From Brotonthovivens ammoniilytica (GTDB lineage Bacteria; Bacillota; Clostridia; Lachnospirales; Lachnospiraceae): 64,000 nucleotides of DNA. The stretch spans positions 62,001 to 126,000 of the forward strand of contig NZ_JAOQJQ010000005.1 of the NCBI RefSeq assembly GCF_025566885.1, written 5' to 3'. The notes under the pieces are model-generated. The model worked only from the letters and a program-made list of their open reading frames with translations. It made no database searches and was not told the origin of the DNA. Both the position numbers and the translations under genes were made by a program. The first letter of the stretch is position 1, and every line of letters starts with the position of its first letter. This document shows, one piece after another, positions 49,686 to 57,323 of the stretch.

Positions 49686-50432
49686 ATGTTATTAAAAGGA
49701 AAAGTAGCAATTGTAACGGGCGGTACAAGAGGAATCGGCAATGCCATTGTCCGCAAATTTCTGGAAAACGGTGCGGCTGTTGTTTTGTTTGGTTCCAGAA
49801 AAGAGACTGTAGAAAAGGCTGTGAAAGCCTTAAAAGAGACAAATCCTGAGTGGTCCGCTGAGGGCATGTTTCCGGATTTATCAGATCCTCAGGCAGTGGC
49901 AGATGCCATCTCTGCCGTAAAAGAAACATACGGAAAAGTGGATATTCTCGTAAATAACGCAGGAATCGCACAGAGTACAAGTCTTTACGATTATCAGCCG
50001 GGCGAGTTTGACAAGATCATGGATTTGAATGTCAAAGCGCTGTTTTATACGATTCAGCCGGCGGCCAAAATCATGAAAGAACAAGGGGGCGGATGTATTT
50101 TAAATACAAGTTCTATGGTAAGTATTTCCGGTCAGCCATCCGGCGTCGGCTATCCTGCCAGCAAATTTGCTGTAAACGGCCTGACGCTTTCACTGGCTAG
50201 AGAGCTTGCAAAAGACAATATCCGTGTCAACGCAGTTGCTCCCGGAGTAACAAGAACAGATATGGTGGCAGCTCTGCCTGACGAAATGGTGAAGGCTGTA
50301 TGCGCAGGTATTCCTCTTGGCAGAATGGCAGAGCCTGAAGATATCGCCAATGCCTTTTTATTCCTGGCAAGCGATATGGCAAGTTATGTAACTGGTGAAG
50401 TATTATCTGTAGATGGTGCTGCAAGAGCCTAG
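49686..50432 (+). CDS. SDR-family oxidoreductase (FabG/BaiA-like)
   Basis: A 248-residue NAD(P)-dependent dehydrogenase/reductase. Rossmann motif TGGTRGIG (10-17), NNAG (about 89-92), catalytic Ser in LNTSSMVSISG (about 140), and YPASK (Tyr/Lys about 156/160). It resembles FabG, and segments such as SGVGYPASK, EPEDIANAFLFLASD also fit hydroxysteroid dehydrogenases of the BaiA type found in gut Clostridia; substrate not decided. AGGAGG is eight bases before the ATG. A longer frame from 49527 reads through the leader repeats and was rejected. It stands alone, not in a fatty-acid operon, under its own palindrome-bearing promoter, which speaks for a catabolic role. Confidence 0.85.
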   Translation: MLLKGKVAIVTGGTRGIGNAIVRKFLENGAAVVLFGSRKETVEKAVKALKETNPEWSAEGMFPDLSDPQAVADAISAVKETYGKVDILVNNAGIAQSTSLYDYQPGEFDKIMDLNVKALFYTIQPAAKIMKEQGGGCILNTSSMVSISGQPSGVGYPASKFAVNGLTLSLARELAKDNIRVNAVAPGVTRTDMVAALPDEMVKAVCAGIPLGRMAEPEDIANAFLFLASDMASYVTGEVLSVDGAARA

Positions 50433-50445
50433 ATTATAAAAAGTC

Positions 50446-50494
50446 TTAAAAGCAGGAAACATCGGCTTTTGCCGGCCGGATTTCCTGCTTTTAA
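50446..50494. terminator. Bidirectional terminator between SDR and flavodoxin genes
   Basis: TTAAAAGCAGGAAA / TTTCCTGCTTTTAA, a 14-bp perfect inverted repeat with a 21-base loop that itself contains GCCGGCCGG. It serves both convergent genes. Confidence 0.85.
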
Positions 50495-50526
50495 AATTAT
50501 CTATCATTATATCTTTCTGCTTGCGT

Positions 50527-51006
50527 TTACTTTACCTGCTGCAGCCATTTTCTCAGCTGTTCTGCTGACTGATTTCCATTTAACATTTTTCCTTCTGCTA
50601 TTTTCGCCTCTGCGGATATGCTTCCCTTTAATTTCTCTATGGTTTTTCCAAATCCGCTCCCGCCGGAAGTTGCAAATAAAATGATGTTCTTCCCTGTAAA
50701 ATCATAGCTTTCTAAAAATCTGTTTATAATGGTCGGTGCTATATACCACCATATCGGGAAACACAGCATAATATTTTGATACCTATTTATATCTGCATCG
50801 GTGTCCAAAAGTTCCGGATACGGAGCATTCCCTTTCATCTCCCTGGAACTTCTAGAGGTTTCATCCATCCAGTCCAGATCTTTTTTTGTATAAGGAATCT
50901 TTGGTTTTATTTCGTATAAATCTGCATCCGCCGCCTGTGCCAGTATTCCCGCTGCCTGTGCAGTTACTCCGCTGGCTGAAAAATATGCCACTAATGTTTT
51001 TTCCAT
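50527..51006 (-). CDS. Flavodoxin
   Basis: A 159-residue FMN electron carrier. The N-terminal phosphate loop is YFSASGVTAQAA (8-19), and FPIWWYIAP (about 83-91) and ATSGGSGFGKTIE (about 110-122) line the flavin, as in the flavodoxin_4 family of gut Firmicutes. AAAGGAG precedes the ATG. It is monocistronic, downstream of the EthD-like/iron-sulfur flavoprotein operon on the same strand but after a terminator, so a partnership is only suggestive. Confidence 0.9.
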   Translation of the reverse strand: MEKTLVAYFSASGVTAQAAGILAQAADADLYEIKPKIPYTKKDLDWMDETSRSSREMKGNAPYPELLDTDADINRYQNIMLCFPIWWYIAPTIINRFLESYDFTGKNIILFATSGGSGFGKTIEKLKGSISAEAKIAEGKMLNGNQSAEQLRKWLQQVK

Positions 51007-51119
51007 GTTTCATGCTCCTTTCAAATATTACCTTTCTCACAGTATAAAACGCTCTGCCTGTGATGTCTAATACTTCCTGCAAATGGTCTGTGATACGTTT
51101 CAGGCATAACATTAATAAA

Positions 51120-51198
51120 CAGGCACAAAAAGTTCCATTTCTATAAATTTAAGGCAAAACAACCAAAACATATAGAAAGGACAACCTTTTTGTGCCTG
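51120..51198. terminator. Long inverted repeat after the EthD-like operon
   Basis: CAGGCACAAAAAG (51120-51132) and CTTTTTGTGCCTG (51186-51198) form a 13-bp perfect stem with a loop of about 53 bases that contains a further TCTATA / TATAGA pairing. It lies 53 bases past the stop at 51251. Confidence 0.65.
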
Positions 51199-51250
51199 TA
51201 ATATAACACCCCCCACTTCCGATCAAGGGGCTAAACTTTTAAATACTTTA

Positions 51251-52111
51251 CTATCTCATCGGTATGTATCCGTGATAGTTTACTAAATTATTGCTCATTG
51301 TAAAGTCAGCAACACATGCGCTGCAAATATTATGATATGGTTTCAGGAACGGGAACTGCTCCTGCTGAGCCCATGACGGTTTCTTCAGATCTTTTGTTCC
51401 TTCTACTGCAGTTTTATACCATCCGGATTCATTCTCAAACCACAGTTCCAGAACATAATCCATCACACATCCGTTAATATCTTTCTTTACATTGCTTGCA
51501 AGAATACGTGTACACTCCGGAGCTACTTCAAAAATTGGCAGAACTTCTTCAAATAACCATTTCTCGCCTTCCTCTTTAGAAACGCCTTCCGGAAAACCAA
51601 TGGCTACATTCCAGCGGTAATTTGCTCCATCTTCAATGGTTCTTCCTTTTCCTTTGATGTCCTTTTCCCACCACATTGGAAGGAAGCAGAAAATAAATGG
51701 ATTTGCACCTTCTACAGCTGTCTGGCGCGCTTCATTTCCCACATCACCGTCGCTGTCCATCTGATCTTCATGTTTTGCTTCAAGAACTGCTGCCGGAAGA
51801 TTTCCCTGCCATACAAGAACATCCATGGGGAAGGTCTCTGCAACTGCTTTGATTGACAGTCTCGGATCCAGATCGCTTACCAGCCAGTGATGCTCTGTCA
51901 GCTGCATTCTGGCATATCCAAAACGGTCGCCCTGAGGCGGCATTGGGAAAGACGGATAGAATGCATATTTTGTAACATACGGCTCAAACTGTGCAATACT
52001 GTCCGGAACATGGGTTTTATAAAGCCATCTCTGCAGTTTTGGTCTGTAGTCTTCGCAGGCACAGTCTACATAGATAAGACTTCTCATCGGTTCAAATTTA
52101 AAATCTGCCAT
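51251..52111 (-). CDS. Tandem EthD-like (dimeric alpha/beta-barrel) protein of unknown function
   Basis: A 286-residue cytoplasmic protein that I do not recognise. It looks like two ferredoxin-like alpha/beta modules in tandem. The first (about 8-115) has YRPKLQRWLYKTHVPDSIAQF, resembling the W..xHvP motif of EthD proteins. The second (about 160-260) has RWNVAIGFPEGVSKEEGEKWL and VLELWFENESGWYKT. It is rich in Trp and His and has Cys pairs (CACED near 17; CSACVAD near 264). No signal peptide. AAGGAGG precedes ATG. It is the second gene after an iron-sulfur flavoprotein, 26 bp apart. EthD-like proteins often bind hydrophobic substrates beside redox partners, so substrate binding is a reasonable guess. 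Confidence 0.7.
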   Translation of the reverse strand: MADFKFEPMRSLIYVDCACEDYRPKLQRWLYKTHVPDSIAQFEPYVTKYAFYPSFPMPPQGDRFGYARMQLTEHHWLVSDLDPRLSIKAVAETFPMDVLVWQGNLPAAVLEAKHEDQMDSDGDVGNEARQTAVEGANPFIFCFLPMWWEKDIKGKGRTIEDGANYRWNVAIGFPEGVSKEEGEKWLFEEVLPIFEVAPECTRILASNVKKDINGCVMDYVLELWFENESGWYKTAVEGTKDLKKPSWAQQEQFPFLKPYHNICSACVADFTMSNNLVNYHGYIPMR

Positions 52112-52137
52112 TTTAATAGCCTCCTTGGATATAAAAA

Positions 52138-53076
52138 TTATTTTTCAGGTACAGATGACTGGATAAATTCCATATATTTCTTCTTACGCGCTTTAAATTC
52201 CGGATTATTTTTCTGCATTTCAGCCAGTTTACCTTCGTTTTCCTGGATATCATTTGCATGAATAAACTTACCTGGAATTGTATCATGTGCATGCTCAAGC
52301 TGCTCTTCCGGGAATACAAAAGTAAGCTTGCCTGCAACATTCTCCAGCTTTCCAACCATACCGCACAGATCACAGGTTGCAGCGCTTGTACATGGATCAA
52401 TGTAAAACTCTTTGCTGTGGCAGTGCGGACATACACCTTTCTCACCAAGATATTTTGCATTTTCAGGATCTTTTGCAGCATTTGCAATATTTACACCAAT
52501 CTGGTGTGCTCTTGCAAGAGCTTCATCATTCATAAGGATTCCTTTAGACCATCCAAATACATCATTGTCAATAACTGTCCACTTTGGTGTCAGAGCCTGC
52601 ATTGCACAGTCTACCTGTACACGTGTTGCCCAGTCTGATCCTCCGATAGCCATATAAGAAACTACTTTTTCTTTTAATACCCGTGGATCTACTCCCGGAC
52701 CGCCGTTTTCTCTGGAAATTTTATCAGCAATGATATTATTTCCTCTGTCCATACGGGGACCAAAACGATCTGTTACTGTATGGAATAAACCAGTAGAACC
52801 TTTTTCAAAAATAGGAACTGTACTGATAATTCCATCTGCATCCAGCATTTTGTCCAGCAGCCATGGGAAATCATCCTTTAATACGCAAAGGTTTCCCTTT
52901 CCGCCAAACAGCGATTTTACACAGGCAATACATCCGGTGCAGTGTTTAATATCAAGGTTCTGCATCTGGATAAATTCGATTTCCGCTCCTGCTTCCTGTG
53001 CCCCCATCAATGCTTCTTTACACATTGCATCGTTGTTTCCATTTTTAGTACCATAAGAAATACCTAAAATTTTCAT
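52138..53076 (-). CDS. Iron-sulfur flavoprotein (NADPH-dependent FMN reductase family) with C-terminal zinc ribbon
   Basis: A 312-residue redox protein. Residues 1-190 form a flavodoxin-like FMN domain (ILGISYGTKNGNNDAM phosphate loop) with a cysteine cluster CTGCIACVKS...LC (Cys near 47, 50, 53 and 65) that should hold an Fe4S4 cluster; the last gap (11 residues) is longer than the usual 4-7. SVPIFEKGSTG-like and GGSDWATRVQVDCAMQAL follow. About 220-250 is a zinc ribbon CPHCHSKEFYIDP...CDLCG. The ATG at 53076 has AGGAGG seven bases upstream. First gene of the operon. It may pass electrons from a ferredoxin or flavodoxin to a substrate bound by the EthD-like protein. Confidence 0.8.
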   Translation of the reverse strand: MKILGISYGTKNGNNDAMCKEALMGAQEAGAEIEFIQMQNLDIKHCTGCIACVKSLFGGKGNLCVLKDDFPWLLDKMLDADGIISTVPIFEKGSTGLFHTVTDRFGPRMDRGNNIIADKISRENGGPGVDPRVLKEKVVSYMAIGGSDWATRVQVDCAMQALTPKWTVIDNDVFGWSKGILMNDEALARAHQIGVNIANAAKDPENAKYLGEKGVCPHCHSKEFYIDPCTSAATCDLCGMVGKLENVAGKLTFVFPEEQLEHAHDTIPGKFIHANDIQENEGKLAEMQKNNPEFKARKKKYMEFIQSSVPEK

Positions 53077-53100
53077 TCCGTTTCCTCCTGTTTTTATCAA

Positions 53101-53332
53101 TATACCATAATAAGACCTTTTTGTGTGATTTTATTATAAATTCCCAAAAATTGAATGTCCAATATACAAATTGCATTAAGTATTTCCTCTTCCTATGTGC
53201 TATGCCCCTCCATCTCTATATAACTCTGACAGTTTTTTCACGGAATTTCGCCATTTTTCACAATTCATATTTTTTACTTATGCAAAAAGTGGATAAGACC
53301 TTGTTTTTCCTGTAATACAAGATCCAAAAACA
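53101..53332. other. Intergenic region upstream of the iron-sulfur flavoprotein
   Basis: AT-rich, about 230 bases, containing the promoter of the flavoprotein operon. A minus-strand TATTAT or TATATT near 53100-53110 could be the -10 box; no clear -35 was found. No gene or structured RNA was seen. Confidence 0.4.
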
Positions 53333-53362
53333 GCAAAAAAAAGCCCGGCAGAGCAGCTTATT
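53333..53362 (-). terminator. Probable terminator of the PadR-CapA operon
   Basis: On the minus strand AAGC-TGCTCTGCCGG-GCTT is followed by TTTTTTGC. It partly covers the capA stop codon. The stem is short, so confidence is low. Confidence 0.4.
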
Positions 53363-54476
53363 CCTGTTCCGCCGGTACTATCACACCATTTTCATCAATC
53401 TCTACATCAAAAGAAATCTGCTCCATATAATTTAAGACCGCCTGTGCCTCTTTGCCGGAAAGCTCAGATGTCTTTGAATTAGATGCTGCAGCGGGAATCA
53501 TTTTAAGAGAAAGCTTCTGATTTTCATCTACAGCCACCTTTAAAACAGCAGTTCTTTCAATGGTTGGATTAAACATAAAATTGCCAAGACTGTAAACGAT
53601 AGGTACCTCTTTATAATATTCAATTCCCTGAAGCACATGAGGATGAGATCCAATCACCAGATCTGCCCCTGCGTCTATGTAAGCATGTGCCAGTACTTTC
53701 TGATACTCTTCGGGTACTTCTGCTTTTTCAATTCCCCAGTGTACATAAACTACCACCAGATCATTTTCCTTCTCAGCTTTCCGGATCTGTTCTACCAGCA
53801 GCTGGGGATCATAAGTTGTAAATACACCTGGCTGACTGTTTCTCACATCCCAGTCCACCACCGGTATCACTCTGGATGCACACAAAAATCCTACCTTAGT
53901 TCCGTTTACTTCAATAGTTTCACAGGCAGATGCCCGCTTAAGCGTCTCTCCGGCTCCCACATAAGGAATCCCCGCCTGATCCAGCGTCTCAAATGTCTGA
54001 GATAATACATCCTGCCCAAAATCCAGTACATGATTATTCGCCAGGGATACAATATCCACTCCCGTCTCCTGGAACATCTTCACATAAGACGGATCTGTCT
54101 TAAATGTAAATTGTTTATCCGGCGCCTTAGTACCTCCTGTCCCAAAGGGAAATTCCTCGTTTACCATGGTAATATCCGCATTTTTCATCTGCTGCTGAAG
54201 CTCATCCGATAAAATCCCGCTCAGTCCTGCCCCATCATAGGCCGCTGTAATATTGCTTCCCATCTGAATATCACCGGTAAACAGCATGGTAAATGGTTCC
54301 TGCTTTTTTTCCTCAATCTCAGGCTGCAGTACCTCTTTCGTTTCTACAGAGCCCTCTACAATCTCTCCGGTTACAGACACCCCGCTTTTCTTATCCTTCT
54401 CTGTGCCGCAGCCCCACAGCACAAGGGCCAGACACAGGCCCATGGCCGCAGCCGCCTTTCTCTTTAGTCCTTTCAT
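53358..54476 (-). CDS. CapA-family lipoprotein
   Basis: A 372-residue exported protein of the CapA (poly-gamma-glutamate synthesis, calcineurin-like) family. The start at 54476 gives a lipoprotein signal with lipobox LVLWGC (Cys22). The fold has MLFTGDIQMGS (about 65-75), NEEFPFGTGG, VDIVSLANNHVLDFG (about 130-145), VYVHWGIEKAEVP, and VIGSHPHVLQGIEYY (about 275-290). Despite the name, many members are outside capsule loci. It starts next to the PspC stop and is last in the PadR operon, so it may act in envelope homeostasis. Confidence 0.85.
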   Translation of the reverse strand: MKGLKRKAAAAMGLCLALVLWGCGTEKDKKSGVSVTGEIVEGSVETKEVLQPEIEEKKQEPFTMLFTGDIQMGSNITAAYDGAGLSGILSDELQQQMKNADITMVNEEFPFGTGGTKAPDKQFTFKTDPSYVKMFQETGVDIVSLANNHVLDFGQDVLSQTFETLDQAGIPYVGAGETLKRASACETIEVNGTKVGFLCASRVIPVVDWDVRNSQPGVFTTYDPQLLVEQIRKAEKENDLVVVYVHWGIEKAEVPEEYQKVLAHAYIDAGADLVIGSHPHVLQGIEYYKEVPIVYSLGNFMFNPTIERTAVLKVAVDENQKLSLKMIPAAASNSKTSELSGKEAQAVLNYMEQISFDVEIDENGVIVPAEQE

Positions 54477-54477
54477 A

Positions 54478-54672
54478 TCAGTCCGGATCCTTTGGCATAA
54501 TAATTGCACCGATGAGATAAACAAGAATCCCCCCGCCAATAGAAATTACGCAGAGTATCAGACAAAGCAGTCTGATTAACGTTGGGTCAATTCCTGAATA
54601 TTCTCCGATCCCTCCGCAGACGCCGCACAAAATCCTATTTTTATTTGAACGGTAAAGTTTTTTATCCTTCAT
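54478..54672 (-). CDS. PspC-domain membrane protein
   Basis: A 64-residue protein consisting of a PspC domain: KLYRSNKNRILCGVCGGIGEYSGIDPTLIRLL, then one membrane helix (about 32-56) and IIMPKDPD. PspC proteins sense or relay envelope stress. ATG at 54672 with AAGGAG nine bases upstream; a longer frame lacks a site. It lies between the DUF4097 gene and capA. Confidence 0.9.
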   Translation of the reverse strand: MKDKKLYRSNKNRILCGVCGGIGEYSGIDPTLIRLLCLILCVISIGGGILVYLIGAIIMPKDPD

Positions 54673-54737
54673 AAAATGCATCTCCTTCCTGAAACAAGCC
54701 ATTTCTTATATAGTTATAGTATGCATTTTTAAAGAAA

Positions 54738-55688
54738 TTAATCAAGTCTAAAATACAAATCTCCCGCGCCGCAGTCCAAATAAATGTCAGGCAGATTATC
54801 ATTGTTTTTTAAATTCAATTCATGTTTTAAACTGGTATAACTGTTTCCATTAACAGTGAGATCTCCTGCACCACAGGATAATACGTAGTTATACTGATCT
54901 GGTTCCCCTAAAAGCTCTATACTCATATCTCCCACACCGCAGGAGGCATTCAGATCTCCCTGTACCGTTCCGCTTATATCAAAGTCGCCTGCACCACAGC
55001 TGGCATTTAAAGAGCCGGCACACAAAAGCTCATCCAGAGTAATATCGCCGCTGTTTACCGTAAATTCCGCTGATTTATTGACAGTCAGATCTCCTGTATA
55101 TTCCAGATCCCCGGCTCCTGTTCTCAGCGAACATATATCCGCCATCATAGCGGCCTGGACAGTCAGGTCTCCTGCCCCTACACTGAAATCCATTGTTTCA
55201 AAATAAATATCTTTCGGAACTGTTATTAAAACATCCGGGCCGTAATGCCGGTTACTGAGTCCAATATTCACTTTAAAGCTGCCCTTTTCAATTGTCAGTG
55301 TATTCTGATTCTGAACTACATCGTAATCGGCATAACGGGTGTCTACCGCCACAGTTATGGTATCATCCAAATTGCTGCCTTCCCTGATTTCCACATCCCC
55401 GGCTCCCACATCCAGCTTCAGTTCTTTAATTTCATTCTTATCAAATGTATAGGATTTCAAATCAGTACCTTTACCGGAATACTCCTGCTCCTGATGAACC
55501 CCCACTCTGACCCCAAAGGGACCGGTTACAGAAACATCAAAGGGCCCCACCTGAAAAGTGCCTGCCCTCTGGCCCTCCTTAAGTGAAATCCAGGAAAATC
55601 CCTTCACAGCAGCCGTGCCAACCAGAATCACACCAATGATCACAAGTATAAAAGCACTGATCAAACACCATTTTGTAAATCTCTTCAT
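54738..55688 (-). CDS. DUF4097-family beta-solenoid-like protein, membrane anchored
   Basis: A 316-residue protein with an N-terminal anchor (about 7-27) and an extracellular part of repeating short beta strands in which GAGD recurs (LDVGAGDVEI, SVGAGDLTV, RTGAGDLEY, SCGAGDFDI, SCGVGDMSI, SCGAGDLTV, DCGAGDLYF), about every 20-30 residues. This is the DUF4097/putative adhesin pattern. It goes with DUF1700 and PadR genes in many Firmicutes, suggesting an envelope-stress module. The start is ATG at 55688 or the GTG two codons upstream. Confidence 0.85.
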   Translation of the reverse strand: MKRFTKWCLISAFILVIIGVILVGTAAVKGFSWISLKEGQRAGTFQVGPFDVSVTGPFGVRVGVHQEQEYSGKGTDLKSYTFDKNEIKELKLDVGAGDVEIREGSNLDDTITVAVDTRYADYDVVQNQNTLTIEKGSFKVNIGLSNRHYGPDVLITVPKDIYFETMDFSVGAGDLTVQAAMMADICSLRTGAGDLEYTGDLTVNKSAEFTVNSGDITLDELLCAGSLNASCGAGDFDISGTVQGDLNASCGVGDMSIELLGEPDQYNYVLSCGAGDLTVNGNSYTSLKHELNLKNNDNLPDIYLDCGAGDLYFRLD

Positions 55689-55695
55689 AATCACA

Positions 55696-56307
55696 CTACT
55701 CCTTTCGGCCCGGAATCTTTCTTATTATAGCTTTCATTCCGTTACAAAGACCTTCTACAGCCGGCGGTAAAGCATTTTTACAATAAGCCGCAAATGCCAG
55801 AAGTAAAAGAAGCCCTGCGGCAAAACAAAACAGACTGCCCCCGATAACTGCCAGGGATGCAAATGCAACACCAGAAACGGCTCCACCAAAGATACACATA
55901 ATAACTGCCCAGAGAAAAGCCGCAGCCATTGCCAGTCCAAGTGCCGCGGCCACTGCCACCAGAACACAGATCACAGCTGTAAATGCAGTCACAACTCCAA
56001 TCACCGCAATCAGCCAAAATGGAAACCAGCCGGCAGCCGGCCTTACTTTCGGTGACGGCGTCTGTTTACTCTCAAACGTATAATATCCCCGTTCTGTATA
56101 TTCCCCCCGCATCTCTCCTGACAGACCTTCTTTAATTGTATAAGCAACCTTTTCCGGGGAACCCAGCTCTTCAATTACAGAAGCCTCGTTTTCCATTCCG
56201 GCATCTTCAAAATAGCACCTGTAATACTCAAGTGCTTCCTCTCTTTCCTCCGCTGAAATATCTGACAAAAGATATTCCAGCTCTTTTAAAAATCTATCCT
56301 GCTTCAT
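55696..56307 (-). CDS. DUF1700-family membrane protein
   Basis: A 203-residue protein. Residues 1-60 form the conserved cytoplasmic helical region (KQDRFLKELEYLLSDISAEEREEALEYYRCYFEDAG, EELGSPEKVAYTIKEGL), followed by two to three hydrophobic segments (about 92-165) rich in Ala/Val. DUF1700 proteins are partners of PadR regulators and DUF4097 proteins. ATG overlaps the PadR stop (ATGA), with GGGAGG upstream; a 43-residue longer frame was rejected. Confidence 0.88.
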   Translation of the reverse strand: MKQDRFLKELEYLLSDISAEEREEALEYYRCYFEDAGMENEASVIEELGSPEKVAYTIKEGLSGEMRGEYTERGYYTFESKQTPSPKVRPAAGWFPFWLIAVIGVVTAFTAVICVLVAVAAALGLAMAAAFLWAVIMCIFGGAVSGVAFASLAVIGGSLFCFAAGLLLLLAFAAYCKNALPPAVEGLCNGMKAIIRKIPGRKE

Positions 56308-56627
56308 ATGTTCTTTCCTCCCGAAAACAGATTTGAGATTTTTGTTGAATATATAACCCACTCTGATTTGTAAAGCTTTAGCTGCGCAGAACCTTTCTCT
56401 GTTATCTTGTAATATCTTCGGTTTCTGCCTCCGCATTCCATGTCATAAACTTCCAGACACTCATCTTTCTGCAGACGTCTTAAAACCGGATAAAGAGTAG
56501 ACTCTGAAATCTCAATTGCTTTCCTGACATCCTGGGTAATTTTATATCCGTATGTTCCCTCCTCTTCTGCTGACACAACAGCAAGAACGATCGCATCAAG
56601 AAGGGCTGCTCCTGTATTAAATACCAT
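56304..56627 (-). CDS. PadR-family transcriptional regulator
   Basis: A 107-residue winged-helix repressor: LLDAIVLAVVSAEEEGTYGYKITQDVRKAIEISESTLYPVLRRLQKDECLEVYDM is the PadR signature, followed by the wing GGRNRRYYKIT and a short C-terminal helix. It is the first gene of the operon with DUF1700, DUF4097, PspC and CapA. A near-perfect palindrome over its -10 box indicates autorepression. Confidence 0.92.
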   Translation of the reverse strand: MVFNTGAALLDAIVLAVVSAEEEGTYGYKITQDVRKAIEISESTLYPVLRRLQKDECLEVYDMECGGRNRRYYKITEKGSAQLKLYKSEWVIYSTKISNLFSGGKNI

Positions 56628-56690
56628 GTCATCACTCCCTGCCCTTTACAGCTGATTTATTTATCTTTCTATAATATTATATTTCCTCTA

Positions 56691-56721
56691 ATACTATATG
56701 TCATATAATATTGTTTGTCAA
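56691..56721 (-). promoter_or_regulatory. Promoter and palindromic operator of the PadR operon
   Basis: On the minus strand TTGACA (56716-56721), exactly 17 bases, TATAGT (56693-56698). A 21-bp palindrome, ATACTATATG-T-CATATAATAT (56691-56711, one mismatch), covers the -10 box, as expected for PadR. A shorter palindrome TATAATATTATA is at 56670-56681. Confidence 0.85.
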
Positions 56722-56808
56722 CTTGTTTTGTTTGTAATTCACAAGTCTAAATACGATTTTCCCACAGAGTGTTTTATATTTTAAAATTTATGTGAACTCT
56801 GCAATTTT

Positions 56809-56837
56809 TTGTAGTTTATTTTGAAAGAATATAGTAT
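56809..56837 (+). promoter_or_regulatory. Candidate promoter of the Cys-rich small protein
   Basis: TTGTAG (56809-56814), 17 bases, TAGTAT (56832-56837); an overlapping TATACT is nearby. It would start transcription just before the hairpin at 56848. Confidence 0.5.
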
Positions 56838-56847
56838 ACTTTAGTCA

Positions 56848-56939
56848 CACAAACCGTTAGTCTGTATCTTCCGGTTTGTGATTTATAGATGCACAATAGC
56901 AACAGAATGGACACTTCCTTACATGATGTAAGGAAGTGT
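56848..56939 (+). promoter_or_regulatory. Two-hairpin leader before the Cys-rich small protein
   Basis: The first hairpin is CACAAACCG / CGGTTTGTG (56848-56880, 15-base loop). After a linker, ACACTTCCTTACAT-G-ATGTAAGGAAGTGT (56911-56939) is a near-perfect 29-base palindrome followed by TTTCC. It could be an attenuator, an operator or a small RNA. Confidence 0.55.
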
Positions 56940-56974
56940 TTCCAAATATGCTGCAGAAAGGAGTTTTATTTTAT

Positions 56975-57184
56975 ATGGACGAAAAATTAATGAATCAATG
57001 CACACATAACTGCCACACATGTGGTTCTGCCTGCGGCAGTACAGATAAAAAACAGGAAAGTTTTTTTGATAAGTTAGAAAATATTTCCGAAGCTTATAAC
57101 CAGCTGGATGAAGAGGAAGTACTTAAAATACTAGGCGACACCGTATCCCAGTGGGAAAAGGAACTGGATGAGGGCAAGGAATAA
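56975..57184 (+). CDS. Small Cys-rich protein with CxxxCxxCxxxC N-terminus
   Basis: A 69-residue protein of unknown function. The N-terminus CTHNCHTCGSACG (8-20) offers four closely spaced cysteines, fit for a metal or Fe-S site, and recalls the N-terminus of Mrp/Nbp35 ATPases, but no ATPase domain follows. The rest is acidic and helical (FFDKLENISEAYNQLDEEEVLKILGDTVSQWEKELDEGKE). AAAGGAG lies 11 bases before ATG. It stands alone behind a two-hairpin leader. Confidence 0.7.
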   Translation: MDEKLMNQCTHNCHTCGSACGSTDKKQESFFDKLENISEAYNQLDEEEVLKILGDTVSQWEKELDEGKE

Positions 57185-57211
57185 CCGCCGGTTTCCTGAT
57201 AACAGCTAAAA

Positions 57212-57282
57212 AAGAAGTACAAAAAATGGTTCATCTTCAGATTCATCTGATAAGATATCTGAACTCATTTTCTGTACTTCTT
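57212..57282. terminator. Bidirectional terminator between the Cys-rich gene and nadE
   Basis: AAGAAGTACA / TGTACTTCTT with additional inner pairing (AAAATG...TTCA with TGAA...CATTTT), 40 bases from either convergent gene. Confidence 0.75.
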
Positions 57283-57323
57283 CTTTATTTCTTCTCGAAT
57301 TGTTTTATCTTTATTCTCTGCCT

